This document shows, piece after piece, positions 1 to 7,653 of a DNA stretch of 64,000 nucleotides. The notes beneath the pieces were generated by a model that was not told the origin of the DNA, searched no databases, and saw only the letters and a list, made by a program, of their open reading frames with translations. This DNA comes from Endozoicomonas sp965261315 (lineage in GTDB: Bacteria > Pseudomonadota > Gammaproteobacteria > Pseudomonadales > Endozoicomonadaceae): contig CBDHDM010000031.1 in the NCBI GenBank assembly GCA_965261315.1, forward strand, positions 124,001 through 188,000, read 5' to 3'. The position numbers were made by a program, and so were the translations under genes. Position 1 is the first letter of the stretch. Every line of letters starts with the position of its first letter.

Positions 1-451
1 AACAGGAGAGCAAGCCCCTGCTGGATGACCTGCACCAGTGGTTACAGAAAAACATCACCCGGCTGGTACCTGACAGCCTGACCCATAAAGCAATGAGCTA
101 TGCCCTGAACCAATGGCCGAAACTGGTCGTGTACTGTGAAGATGGGGATATCAATATCAGTAATGCAGCGGCGGAAAATGCTATCCGCCCCTTCACTCTT
201 GGTCGCAAGAACTGGCTCTTTGCAGACACACCCAAGGGTGCCAAAGCCAGTGCCATCTATTACAGCCTGATTGAAAGCGCAAAAGGCAATGGGCTGGAGC
301 CTTTCCAATACCTGAGCCACATTTTAAAAGAACTGCCTTACGCTGACACGATTGAGAAACTGGAACAGCTTCTGCCCTGGGCAGTGAAGGCGGCTCAAGA
401 ATAAGCAGATCTGTTGGGATTGGCTATAACGCTGGTTATATTGGCGCTTAC
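1..451 (+). mobile_element. IS66-family element, copy 1 (right end only)
   Basis: This is the right-hand end of an IS66-family element whose body lies outside the window. The coding part matches the tnpC end of the full copy at 7607-10151 almost base for base; one visible change is AAAENA here against AVAENA there. It closes with the same terminal sequence, ending at 451, that forms the right inverted repeat of the full copy. It lies in opposite orientation to that copy, so recombination between the two could invert the DNA between them. It abuts a transposase remnant from 452 on. Confidence 0.9.
3..404 (+). CDS. IS66 transposase TnpC, C-terminal part (cut by window start)
   Basis: The frame is open from the first bases and ends at the TAA at 402-404. 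It gives the last 133 residues of an IS66 DDE transposase, including the conserved NAVAENAIRPFTLGRKNW-type block near residues 50-70 of the fragment. It is nearly identical to the C-terminus of the 560-residue TnpC at 7654-9336. TnpC is the catalytic transposase of IS66 elements and works with TnpA and TnpB, whose genes for this copy would lie before the window. Confidence 0.9.
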   Translation, partial: QESKPLLDDLHQWLQKNITRLVPDSLTHKAMSYALNQWPKLVVYCEDGDINISNAAAENAIRPFTLGRKNWLFADTPKGAKASAIYYSLIESAKGNGLEPFQYLSHILKELPYADTIEKLEQLLPWAVKAAQE

Positions 452-845
452 GCTGTAGTTGTAGGATTTAACCAGCTTTATCGTGGGCCCATCGGAGTAC
501 AAATCATCAAAATTCAGCACCAGTTTCAGGTGCGGGTGCTCTCTGGCAATGTTCGCCAGAAGTCTTTTGAGAGCGGTTTGCTCACAGTCGTTTTTTGATG
601 CATCTACCTGTTGAATTATGGGTTCCATCAATAGGGGCGAGATAGCCTTCCTCAAAATACTCAAATTGTTTGAGCCGCCCGGAGCGCTGAACATAGGCAA
701 ACAGGGTCGTGAAAAACTTCCTCAAATATCGGGTTTCAATGGGATCGAGCAGTTCACGAAGGCGAGAGTCACTGGGGACTTTCTCAACGGAATAAAGGGG
801 CTCCTCGTCCTTTGCTGTGGATTTCGTCAGGAAATATAAGACATA
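452..845 (-). pseudogene. Decayed DDE transposase remnant
   Basis: Read on the minus strand, one frame gives KVPSDSRLRELLDP followed by an IDGTHNS block. After a frame change comes KNDCEQTALKRLLANI and HPHLKLVLNFDDLYSDGP. This order (PSDxxxRExLDP, then a catalytic-type Asp, then NDCExxAxKRxL, then EHPHLKL) is known from a group of ISNCY/IS4-like DDE transposases. The piece after the first Asp is shortened and frameshifted, both ends are missing, and IS66 copy 1 abuts it at 451/452. It is not functional. The exact IS family is less certain than the transposase call. Confidence 0.6.
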
Positions 846-885
846 ATTCGGGCCGTTTTAATCTCTGCCGAAGTCGTGTCCAACC

Positions 886-2085
886 ATGGATGGAAATCAG
901 ATTTTTATACTCGGTCTTGGCTTGCAACATCCCTGGAAGCTGGTTGGTCAGCATTTGGATACCTCAAGCAAGCCTAATGCGCTAACACTTAATGTCGCAG
1001 CCGATCGTGGTAGCCTTTATCCTTGCCCATGTTGCGGTAAGGCCTGTCCTGCACACGACTTCAAAGCACTGACGTGGCGGCACCTAAACTTCTTTCAGCA
1101 TCACTGTTTTATCACTGCACAGGTGCCCAGAACCAAGTGCGAAGAACATGGAGTCCCGTGAATTAATGTCCCTTGGGCCAGAGAAAACAGCAAATTCACG
1201 CTGCTATTTGAGCAGGCACTGTTGATGCTGACTCGTGAGATGCCAGTAAAAGCTTGTGCCGAGTATATCGGCGTTCCTGATAAACGCATCTGGCGAGTGA
1301 TCAAGTATTATGTTGGCAGGGCTTTGTTAGAGATGGACCTCTCTGAGTTGAAAGCAATTGGCTTGGATGAGACGGCTTCTAAACGGGGTCACAATTACGT
1401 CACAGTATTCATCGACATGGAACGCACCGACAAGCCTGTTGTGTTTGCCACACCGGGCAAGGGCAAGAAAACGGTCATGCAATTCAAGGCGTTTCTCGAA
1501 GATCATCAGGGCAAAGCAGACAACATTCTGGAGGTGGTCTGTGATATGTCTCCAGCCTTTCTGGCAGCTGCCAAAGAAGAGCTTCCTAATGCCAATGTGA
1601 CCATTGACTGGTTTCATGTGGTGCAACTGTTTACGAAAGCATTAGACGACGTTCGCAAAACGGAGCGAAAGTTTCGACACATCCCGAAAGCACTTCGCTG
1701 GGCCGTGCTTGCTGAACTGGAAGCAGGTGACTTACACACGGCAATTGCCTGGCAAATCAAAGAGAAATTACGCTGGATTCGCAAGGCTGAAACGGTCAGA
1801 GGCGCTCGCTGGCGTCTTTCGAACTTCATAAGTTACGCCAAGAAGAAGCTGGGTGATGTGGAGATCCTTGAGCCTGTACGCAAAGCTTTGGATACCGTAG
1901 AGCGCCATGCGGATAAGATCCTTGAGCGTTGGAGTTCAACCTACACAAATGCGCGCATGGAAGGGTTGAATAGTCTGTTCCAAGCTGCAAGGGCAAGAGT
2001 TAAAGGGTATAGAAATACTGATACCTTCATCATGATGATTTTTCTGATTGCCAGCCCTGTTACAGACATCCTCAAATCCATATGA
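886..2085 (+). pseudogene. ISL3-family transposase, interrupted by a TGA
   Basis: Two frame-matched pieces (886-1161 and on to 2085) form one ISL3-type transposase of about 399 residues. An N-terminal zinc-finger-like CPCCGKACPAHD block comes first. The DDE domain follows, with IGLDETASKRGHNYVT, VCDMSPAF and VTIDWFHVVQLF, then the C-terminal ARMEGLNSLFQAARARVKGYRN block. The only break is a TGA at 1159-1161 in GVP*INVPWAR, where the family usually has Arg or Lys, so a CGA to TGA change is likely. A candidate right end lies at about 2087-2100 (ACGACGAAGAGCC). No matching left repeat is visible, so the element looks truncated on the left. Confidence 0.85.
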
Positions 2086-2125
2086 AACGACGAAGAGCCA
2101 TAAAACGTTGTCAACCATTAAGTCA

Positions 2126-2154
2126 TTGTTCTGAATTTCTCCAGAGGCTATAGT
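2126..2154 (+). promoter_or_regulatory. Candidate sigma-70 promoter for the zapB-like/zapA pair
   Basis: A TTGTTC box (2126-2131) and a TATAGT box (2149-2154) are 17 bases apart and sit 30 bases before the first gene. They lie just beyond the ISL3 remnant, so the IS spared this promoter. Called by eye. Confidence 0.45.
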
Positions 2155-2184
2155 AAACTTAATAACCGAGCATTCAGGGAAGCT

Positions 2185-2394
2185 ATGAAAGAATCCGATT
2201 TCATCGCCCTCGACCAGAAAATCAACTATCTGGTTGCCCTTTGCCAGAAGCTGACTACTGAAAACAGGCAACTTCGGCAGCAGGAGCAGTCCTGGAGAGC
2301 TGAGAAAGCGAAGTTGATGGAGAAAAATGACGTTGCACGCAATAAAGTGGAAGCGATGATTCAGCGTCTCAGGTCTCTGGAGCATGAATCATGA
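2185..2394 (+). CDS. ZapB-like small coiled-coil protein (TIGR02449 type)
   Basis: This is a 69-residue, highly charged, almost wholly helical protein (ALDQKINYLVALCQKL, then ENRQLRQQE) with the heptad pattern of a short coiled coil. In Pseudomonas and relatives a small TIGR02449/ZapB-like protein sits directly before zapA, and the same order is seen here. Its stop overlaps the zapA start by four bases (ATGA, 2391-2394), implying translational coupling. A role in Z-ring assembly is inferred from family and neighbour. The upstream genes usually found here on the other strand (ygfB, pepP, ubiH) are not present; an ISL3 remnant takes their place. Confidence 0.85.
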   Translation: MKESDFIALDQKINYLVALCQKLTTENRQLRQQEQSWRAEKAKLMEKNDVARNKVEAMIQRLRSLEHES

Positions 2395-2696
2395 CGGATA
2401 AAGCATCGATCACATCCGTTCATATTTTGGACAAAGAGTACCGTGTCGCCTGCCCCCATGATAATCAGGACGCACTGCACACAGCTGCACGCTATCTGAA
2501 CGAAAAGATGCAGGAAATCCGCTCTTCAGGCAAAGTCGTTGGTATCGAACGGATCGCCGTGATGGCTGCCCTTAACATCAGCTATGAGCTGATGCATAGC
2601 CGTCGCCAGAATGAAGATGAAAAGATGGATACTCAGGAACATATTGACCAACTGCTGGGTAAGCTCGATCAGGCACTGGCAGCGGTTGAACGATGA
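2391..2696 (+). CDS. zapA: Cell division protein ZapA
   Basis: This 101-residue ZapA begins with the family's ITSVHILDKEYRVACPHDN head domain and continues DALHTAARYLNEKMQEIR, followed by the long C-terminal helix that forms the tetrameric coiled coil. ZapA binds FtsZ protofilaments and cross-links them in the Z-ring. Length and domain order are normal. It is coupled to the ZapB-like gene upstream, and the 6S RNA gene follows 84 bases later. This zapA-ssrS pair is a long-standing gammaproteobacterial neighbourhood and marks conserved backbone here. Confidence 0.95.
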   Translation: MTDKASITSVHILDKEYRVACPHDNQDALHTAARYLNEKMQEIRSSGKVVGIERIAVMAALNISYELMHSRRQNEDEKMDTQEHIDQLLGKLDQALAAVER

Positions 2697-2743
2697 GCTG
2701 ATAACCTTTTGTACTTTCCGCAGCTACTGATAGCCAAAAAAAC

Positions 2744-2774
2744 TTGCAGACATCTTTTCAATTGTCGATATAAT
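2744..2774 (+). promoter_or_regulatory. Promoter of the 6S RNA gene
   Basis: A perfect TATAAT (2769-2774) ends six bases before the start of the 6S closing stem at 2781. A TTGCAG box (2744-2749) lies 19 bases upstream. The -10 box is strong, while the spacing of the -35 is less than ideal. Confidence 0.6.
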
Positions 2775-2780
2775 GCCGTT

Positions 2781-2965
2781 GAAACCTCCCTGGTCTGTTC
2801 GCCAGTCACCATACGTCCCGAGCCGATAATACTACCCAGGGGGCTCCTGGCAGGTGCTGGAGTGCAGGTCCGCCTCGTAGCGGAAAGCCCGATTCACCTC
2901 AGCAGCCCCCACCGTGACCGTTACGGCCACGGGCAAACGTGACAGCGGCAGGGTGGGGAGGTTTC
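2781..2965 (+). ncRNA. ssrS: 6S RNA
   Basis: The segment directly behind zapA folds like 6S RNA. GAAACCTCCC (2781-2790) pairs perfectly with GGGAGGTTTC (2956-2965) to form the closing stem. Inside are the CCCGAGCCGATA-type segment near 2818-2830, the large asymmetric bubble, and the apical stem around CCGTGACCGTTACGGCCACGG. 6S RNA mimics an open promoter and sequesters sigma-70 RNA polymerase in stationary phase. The usual downstream partner (ygfA/fau, 5-formyltetrahydrofolate cyclo-ligase) is absent; an integrase gene follows instead. The ends were set from the closing stem. Confidence 0.93.
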
Positions 2966-3098
2966 TTACATACCCTCTCATATCAAACACTCCCCTTATA
3001 AATCAGCATATTACAAGGCATTCCAAGCGGCATATTGCTGTTAATCTTAATAGTACATACATTCCATTCAGCACACAGATTAGGTACTATATCACCAT

Positions 3099-3118
3099 AA
3101 AAGACCGTTAAAAGACCG
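3099..3118 (+). repeat. Two direct copies of AAAAGACCG before the integrase
   Basis: AAAAGACCG occurs at 3099-3107 and 3110-3118, one helical turn apart and about 85 bases before the integrase start. Tandem short repeats in this place are typical of arm-type integrase sites or of an autoregulatory operator. Which one applies cannot be told from the sequence. The rest of 2966-3200 is AT-rich and holds no gene. Confidence 0.35.
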
Positions 3119-3200
3119 GCAGATTCCAAAACCAGCAAAGTCATTTTCACCACGGCAGCCTACACTTCTGGTCGACCATAAAAATAAAGAGGTAAATGTT

Positions 3201-4601
3201 ATGGCTAAAGCTGAATATCTCACGGACGTAAAACTACGGAAAATGAAAACCCCGAAGGAGCTGGTCGAGATTCGTGACAGCAGCGGTGTTATTTTCAGGC
3301 ACTTCACGGACGGTAAAAAAGTGTTCGGCTGGCGGTTCGTAAACCAGCACGCCAAGGGCAAAAAAGACCGGATCGAATACGGTGCCTATCCTTTTTTATC
3401 CCTGGAACATGCCCGCCAGATTCACACCTTAACCGTGTCTGCCCGACAGCACGGGGAGGACATTCTGGATAACTCCGTCAGGGCCAAAATCTATAAGGAA
3501 GTGATGGGCGATAAAGTACCGATCAAACATCAGGCAGGCATGACTCTTACAGAGCTGTTTGACCGATATATCAAGGAGTATATAGAAGCCAATGATATCG
3601 GCCCTCGCCCCTACAACCGGATCAAAAATCATGTGCTACCGAAGTTCGGGGACCACATTGCAGAGACTATACCCGTAAAAGAAATACAAGCGTTTGTCAT
3701 CGAAATGCGAGCCGATGTAACCAAAACAGAAACGACCGTTGTGGACACCATCCGGCTCACCTCCAATATGTATAATTTTGCTATAAAGCAATTCTGGATC
3801 AATAAAAACCCATTCGCAGAACTGGGCATGAAACGCAAAAAGGGCATCAGAAAAACTTACTATTCGATGATAGAAATCAAGAGACTTTTATTAAATCCTG
3901 ACAGTGTTGAGCTAGGTTACGACTACCATCTGCTACACAAGGCAATTCTTTTTTCTGGATGCCGCCGCACCGAAATCATGCATGCAGAAATTAAAGAATT
4001 TGATTTTGATGGTGGTATCTGGACTATCCCTGCGGATCGGCTAAAGAACCAGCAAAGACTGGATGAAGACGATAAAGAACCCTTTCAACTGCCGATGTCA
4101 GAACAGTTTGCCTCCGTTATTAAAGAGGCTATACAAGGCTTTGGCAATGACACCCATGTATTCGGCGGTAAAACCAACGGGTTTATAGAAGGCCGCTGGC
4201 AAAAGGCCAAAACCGGATCCGCCTCAGAAAGAAACTTTTATAACTATATCAAACCGTACAGGGAACATTATGGAGTAGGCGATAAAAACAACCATGACTT
4301 ACGCCGCACACTGGAAACTACGTTAAACAATCTGGGCGTATCCAAAGACATTACCACCGCCATGACGGGCCATTCAAAACAAGGCATGGATGCCGTCTAC
4401 AATCAGGCACAACAAATTCATGTTATGCGAACCGCTTTTCAGCTTTACGCGGACTTTATCGACTTTCTTTGTGCTAATGATGATACGTACTGCCATGTAT
4501 TCAAATCACAGAAGCTATGCCCGGAACTGCGGAAAATATATCAGACGTTCAACTACCAGACCTATCTGGTGACTATCTTTGATAAGTACAATCTTGGGTA
4601 G
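3201..4601 (+). CDS. Tyrosine-recombinase integrase of a genomic island (P4-like)
   Basis: This 466-residue integrase has an N-terminal DUF4102-like arm-binding domain (about residues 1-95), a core-binding domain (about 112-205) and a C-terminal catalytic domain. The catalytic set is visible: Arg255/256 in SGCRRTEIMHAE, His365 and Arg368 in NHDLRRT, His391 in TGHS, and the nucleophile Tyr400 in DAVYNQ. The tail of about 60 residues beyond the Tyr is longer than usual. An AGAGG ribosome site precedes the ATG. It lies 235 bases behind ssrS and points away from it, the usual place for an integrase at an island's attL. An ssrS 3' end target is inferred; no attR copy was found. Confidence 0.92.
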   Translation: MAKAEYLTDVKLRKMKTPKELVEIRDSSGVIFRHFTDGKKVFGWRFVNQHAKGKKDRIEYGAYPFLSLEHARQIHTLTVSARQHGEDILDNSVRAKIYKEVMGDKVPIKHQAGMTLTELFDRYIKEYIEANDIGPRPYNRIKNHVLPKFGDHIAETIPVKEIQAFVIEMRADVTKTETTVVDTIRLTSNMYNFAIKQFWINKNPFAELGMKRKKGIRKTYYSMIEIKRLLLNPDSVELGYDYHLLHKAILFSGCRRTEIMHAEIKEFDFDGGIWTIPADRLKNQQRLDEDDKEPFQLPMSEQFASVIKEAIQGFGNDTHVFGGKTNGFIEGRWQKAKTGSASERNFYNYIKPYREHYGVGDKNNHDLRRTLETTLNNLGVSKDITTAMTGHSKQGMDAVYNQAQQIHVMRTAFQLYADFIDFLCANDDTYCHVFKSQKLCPELRKIYQTFNYQTYLVTIFDKYNLG

Positions 4602-4628
4602 GGGGGAAGGGTAAAGAGAGAGGACGGA

Positions 4629-4817
4629 TTATTCCGCCTCCTCCCACAGTTTGTCGATGGCTTGCTGAACATCACACAGCCGCCATACACGACGATTTTT
4701 TGTGATCAGCTTACCAGCCGGAAACCGGCCCTCCTTGATCAACCGGTAGATGCTCGGAGTGGCCAGAGTGGTCATCTTGCAAATATCTCTCACTGAAACC
4801 AGTGTCATATCTTTCAT
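4629..4817 (-). CDS. AlpA-family transcriptional regulator / excisionase-like
   Basis: A 62-residue MerR-like winged-helix protein with the AlpA signature SIYRLIKEGRFPAGKLITKNRRVWRLCDVQ at about residues 22-52. AlpA proteins bind DNA near the integrase gene of P4-like elements and promote excision or integrase expression. It sits on the opposite strand, 27 bases from the integrase stop (convergent), a common pairing in such islands. Length is normal. Confidence 0.88.
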   Translation of the reverse strand: MKDMTLVSVRDICKMTTLATPSIYRLIKEGRFPAGKLITKNRRVWRLCDVQQAIDKLWEEAE

Positions 4818-4842
4818 ATCTCTATTCCCTTAAAACAAATCC

Positions 4843-4876
4843 GGGGGGGGGGTAAAGTAAATGTTTACCTGCCCCC
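4843..4876. repeat. Poly-G run and inverted repeat between alpA and the Rha-like gene
   Basis: A ten-base G run (4843-4852) leads into GGTAAA (4851-4856), which pairs with TTTACC (4864-4869). A C run after the right arm can extend the stem. It sits just past the stop of the Rha-like gene and before alpA on the minus strand, so it may be a terminator or an operator for alpA. The G run is slippage-prone and its length may not be exact. Confidence 0.4.
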
Positions 4877-4885
4877 ATATCCGAC

Positions 4886-5970
4886 TCAAAACAAATCAAT
4901 AACACTGTCGTTAAATACCGGCTGACAATTTGACCTAATCAGGCGGTGACTGCTTTTCTCGATAAATATCTTTTCAGTAGGATGATACATAGCGCCGTAT
5001 ACCCAGCCCTTTTCAGTGAGTATGTATTTCTTGCTTGTCTTGCCAAGTCTTACATATCGGATGATTCCCTGCCCCTCTAGCAGTGCGATCACCTGCCGTC
5101 TGAGCAAGCCCACAATTTCGGCCAGTTCGGTGAACGAATGATAGTCTTTGAGCCCATAACGCCCTAGCTGCCTAGTATGGATACGTTTGGAATTACTATC
5201 GCCTTCAATGCATTCCTGGTCAGGATCAGCCTCGATTAGGCTGTCGTTCTGGTTAACTGGTATTTCAGGGATAGCAGGCGTAAGCAGGCAACCCAGTACT
5301 TTCTTGAACCACTTGACCTGCTTCACGGGTATACCACTGTTGTGCGCTTTGCCAGTATCCAGAATCTCGCAGAACACCATGCCCCGATCTGTGGGTATCC
5401 ACTGGGTATCGAGCTTGCCCTGCATACCCGCCGCCTCAAGTAGCTGGTTCACCTCACGTGGATTAGTTGGCGGTGTCATCATCTGGCCGAGCTGGGTCGG
5501 GGTAAAGGTCATTTCCTGAATGGGGGCTGGTAGCTGCTTCTGACCCATAGCCTCCAGGGGGGAGAAACCCGTTATGTATTTTGTAGCCCGATCCGCTGAC
5601 AACGCAGCCTGGTTACCCTCGAAACCGTATGCCTTGGCCAAGGCTATTGACTGAATAGCTATATTTATCTGCTTATTGGGGTCAGCTGGCAATTCTGACT
5701 CTTTGGATTGCTGGCTCAACGGGGTAGCTTGACCGGTTTCCAGTTCATACCACCTTTTCAGTACGGCTGCTCGACGCTCAACATCGTAACCAGTAACCAG
5801 CACCTCAAATTCAAACCGGGGTAGATTGTATTCTTCCTGCTCCCGATTCATGGCATCTAAATAGATGTGAGAAAATCTGCTCACATCTATTTTCAGTTTT
5901 TTACACATATTCCTGATGTCCCCTTTCACATCTGGATGGCGTTTGCTGGCAGCCTCTGCAATATGACGGC
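4886..5970 (-). pseudogene. Rha-family phage regulatory protein, 5' end split off by IS1182
   Basis: The open minus-strand frame runs up to the IS1182 boundary. It reads RHIAEAASKRHPDVKGDIRNM, then a VLVTGYDVERRAAVLKRWYELE block, matching the Rha N-terminal domain (SREIAELTGKRHDxVxRDI, then LLTGYDxxxRxxVxxRWxELE). Taking out IS1182 and one copy of its CTAG duplication joins this to 7594-7606 and restores DQTMSSRHIAEAA, the exact Rha start motif. The C-terminal half has a helix-turn-helix-like stretch (FTELAEIVGLLRRQVIALLEGQG). Rha proteins are prophage or island regulators. IS66 at 7607 removed whatever lay further upstream. A GTG at 5929 could start a shortened protein, but it would lack the Rha motif. 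Confidence 0.8.
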
Positions 5971-5973
5971 TAG

Positions 5974-7589
5974 GAGCCTGTCGGACTTAGCACAATTTTT
6001 GAGTATAATCCTCGACAAGATCGTAAACGAAAGCAAGTCTGCCAATGAAAAAATGGACTTTCAAACCCATTGACCGAGATACCCCTGACTTCTTTCCTGC
6101 TTCTGTGCAGGATTATTTGCCGGAGGTGCATCTCGCCCGTTTTGTTGTCGAAGTAGTTGAACAGCTTGATCTCACTTCTTTTACCAGTGCATATAAAGGA
6201 ACAGGGTCGAAAGCTTGGCACCCTGCTCTCATGTTATCGCTACTGTTTTATGGGTATGCGACAGGGGTATTTTCCAGCCGCAAGCTTGAGAAAGCGACTT
6301 ATGACTCCATCGCCTTTCGATACATCTGCGCCAATGAGCATCCCGATCACGACAGTATCAATACCTTTCGCAAGCGCTTCCGTAAAGAAATCAGCGCACT
6401 GTTCGTCCAGATATTATTGATTGCCAGGCAAGCCAACTGGTTGAAAATGGGCACCATCAGCCTCGATGGTACCAAAATGAAAGCCAATGCCAGCAAGCAC
6501 AAGGCACTCAGTTACAAGCACGCCTGCAAACTTGAGGCACAGCTCAAGGCAGAAGTTGAAGAGCTTCTCAAGATGGCTGAGAAAGCAGATACAGAACAAC
6601 TTCCGGATGCGCTTTCCATTCCTGATGAGCTCAAGCGCAGGGAGGATCGTCTTAAGGTGATTGCTGACGCCAAGGCTGAAATTGAGCGGCGAGCCGAAGA
6701 TCGTTATCAACAGGAACTGGCAGAGCATCAGGAAAAAATTGCCCGTCGTGAAGCCGTCAAAAAAACAGGAAAAAAGCCCCGGGGCAAAGAGCCCAAGGCA
6801 CCGGTTCCAAGCCCTGGAGACAAGGATCAGGTCAACCTGACTGACCCGGAATCACGCATAATGCCCACATCAGGCAGTGGCTTTGTGCAGGCCTACAACG
6901 TACAGGCAGCAGTCGATACTGACAGTGGCCTGATCGTTGAAAATCACGTCACTCAAGCGACGAATGACAAACAACAGATCGAGCCAGCTCTTGAAGTACT
7001 GGCTTCACGTGAAGAGGTGATTGGCAAGCCCCCTGCGCTCCTTGCTGATACGGGTTACTTCAGCCAGGCCAACGTGTCTGCTGTGGATAACTTTGGTGCT
7101 ATACCTTACATTGCAGAAAAGCGGGATGCCCATAACAAACCCCTGTTGGAGCGTTTTAAGCCTGATGATCCGATGCCTGAAGGCGACGATGTTACTGCAC
7201 TGGATTTGATGCGCTGGCGATTATCAACCAAGGAAGGGCGAGCGGTATATGCACTGCGGAAAAGCACTATTGAACCAACATTTGGCATACAAAAAGAAGT
7301 GATGGGTTACCGCCAATTCCTGGTTCGCGGCCTTGAAGCTGTGTCTGCCGAATGGGATCTCTTGTGCATGTGCTTTAACCTGAAGAAAATGTTCAGCCTA
7401 ATGCTGAAAGATCTTCAGAACGGTCTAACTTTTATGCTGTTTTCACGGGCTTACAGGTTGCTTATCGCATCTATTTGGACGTTATGGCATGAGCAACTGG
7501 TGAAATCAGTGCGTGTCAGAGGCTGATCCGGCAAAATTGAGAGTTTTTGGCCTCATTCTCCAAATTTTGTCTCTAAGCCCGACAGACTC
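5974..7589 (+). mobile_element. IS1182-family insertion sequence with CTAG target duplication
   Basis: Left end GAGCCTGTCGGACTTAG (from 5974) and right end (complement GAGTCTGTCGGGCTTAG, from 7589) form clear imperfect inverted repeats. CTAG flanks both sides (5970-5973 and 7590-7593) as a four-base duplication. The element is 1616 bases long, holds one intact transposase gene and looks recent. It is inserted in the first codons of the Rha-like gene. Confidence 0.88.
6045..7526 (+). CDS. IS1182-family transposase
   Basis: A 493-residue DDE transposase, complete and uninterrupted. The N-terminal DUF772-type domain (FFPASVQDYLPEVHLARFVVEVV, then YGYATGVFSSRKLE and DSINTFRKRFR) is followed by a coiled-coil-like charged insert at about 160-245 and the catalytic core. 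Likely catalytic residues are Asp in ISLDGTKMKANAS, Asp in LLADTGYFS and Glu in STIEPTFG. It is the only large gene in the element and is probably still active. Confidence 0.93.
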   Translation: MKKWTFKPIDRDTPDFFPASVQDYLPEVHLARFVVEVVEQLDLTSFTSAYKGTGSKAWHPALMLSLLFYGYATGVFSSRKLEKATYDSIAFRYICANEHPDHDSINTFRKRFRKEISALFVQILLIARQANWLKMGTISLDGTKMKANASKHKALSYKHACKLEAQLKAEVEELLKMAEKADTEQLPDALSIPDELKRREDRLKVIADAKAEIERRAEDRYQQELAEHQEKIARREAVKKTGKKPRGKEPKAPVPSPGDKDQVNLTDPESRIMPTSGSGFVQAYNVQAAVDTDSGLIVENHVTQATNDKQQIEPALEVLASREEVIGKPPALLADTGYFSQANVSAVDNFGAIPYIAEKRDAHNKPLLERFKPDDPMPEGDDVTALDLMRWRLSTKEGRAVYALRKSTIEPTFGIQKEVMGYRQFLVRGLEAVSAEWDLLCMCFNLKKMFSLMLKDLQNGLTFMLFSRAYRLLIASIWTLWHEQLVKSVRVRG

Positions 7590-7653
7590 CTAGACATAGT
7601 TTGATCGTAAGCGCCAATATAACCAGCGTTATAGCCAATCCCAACAGATCTGC

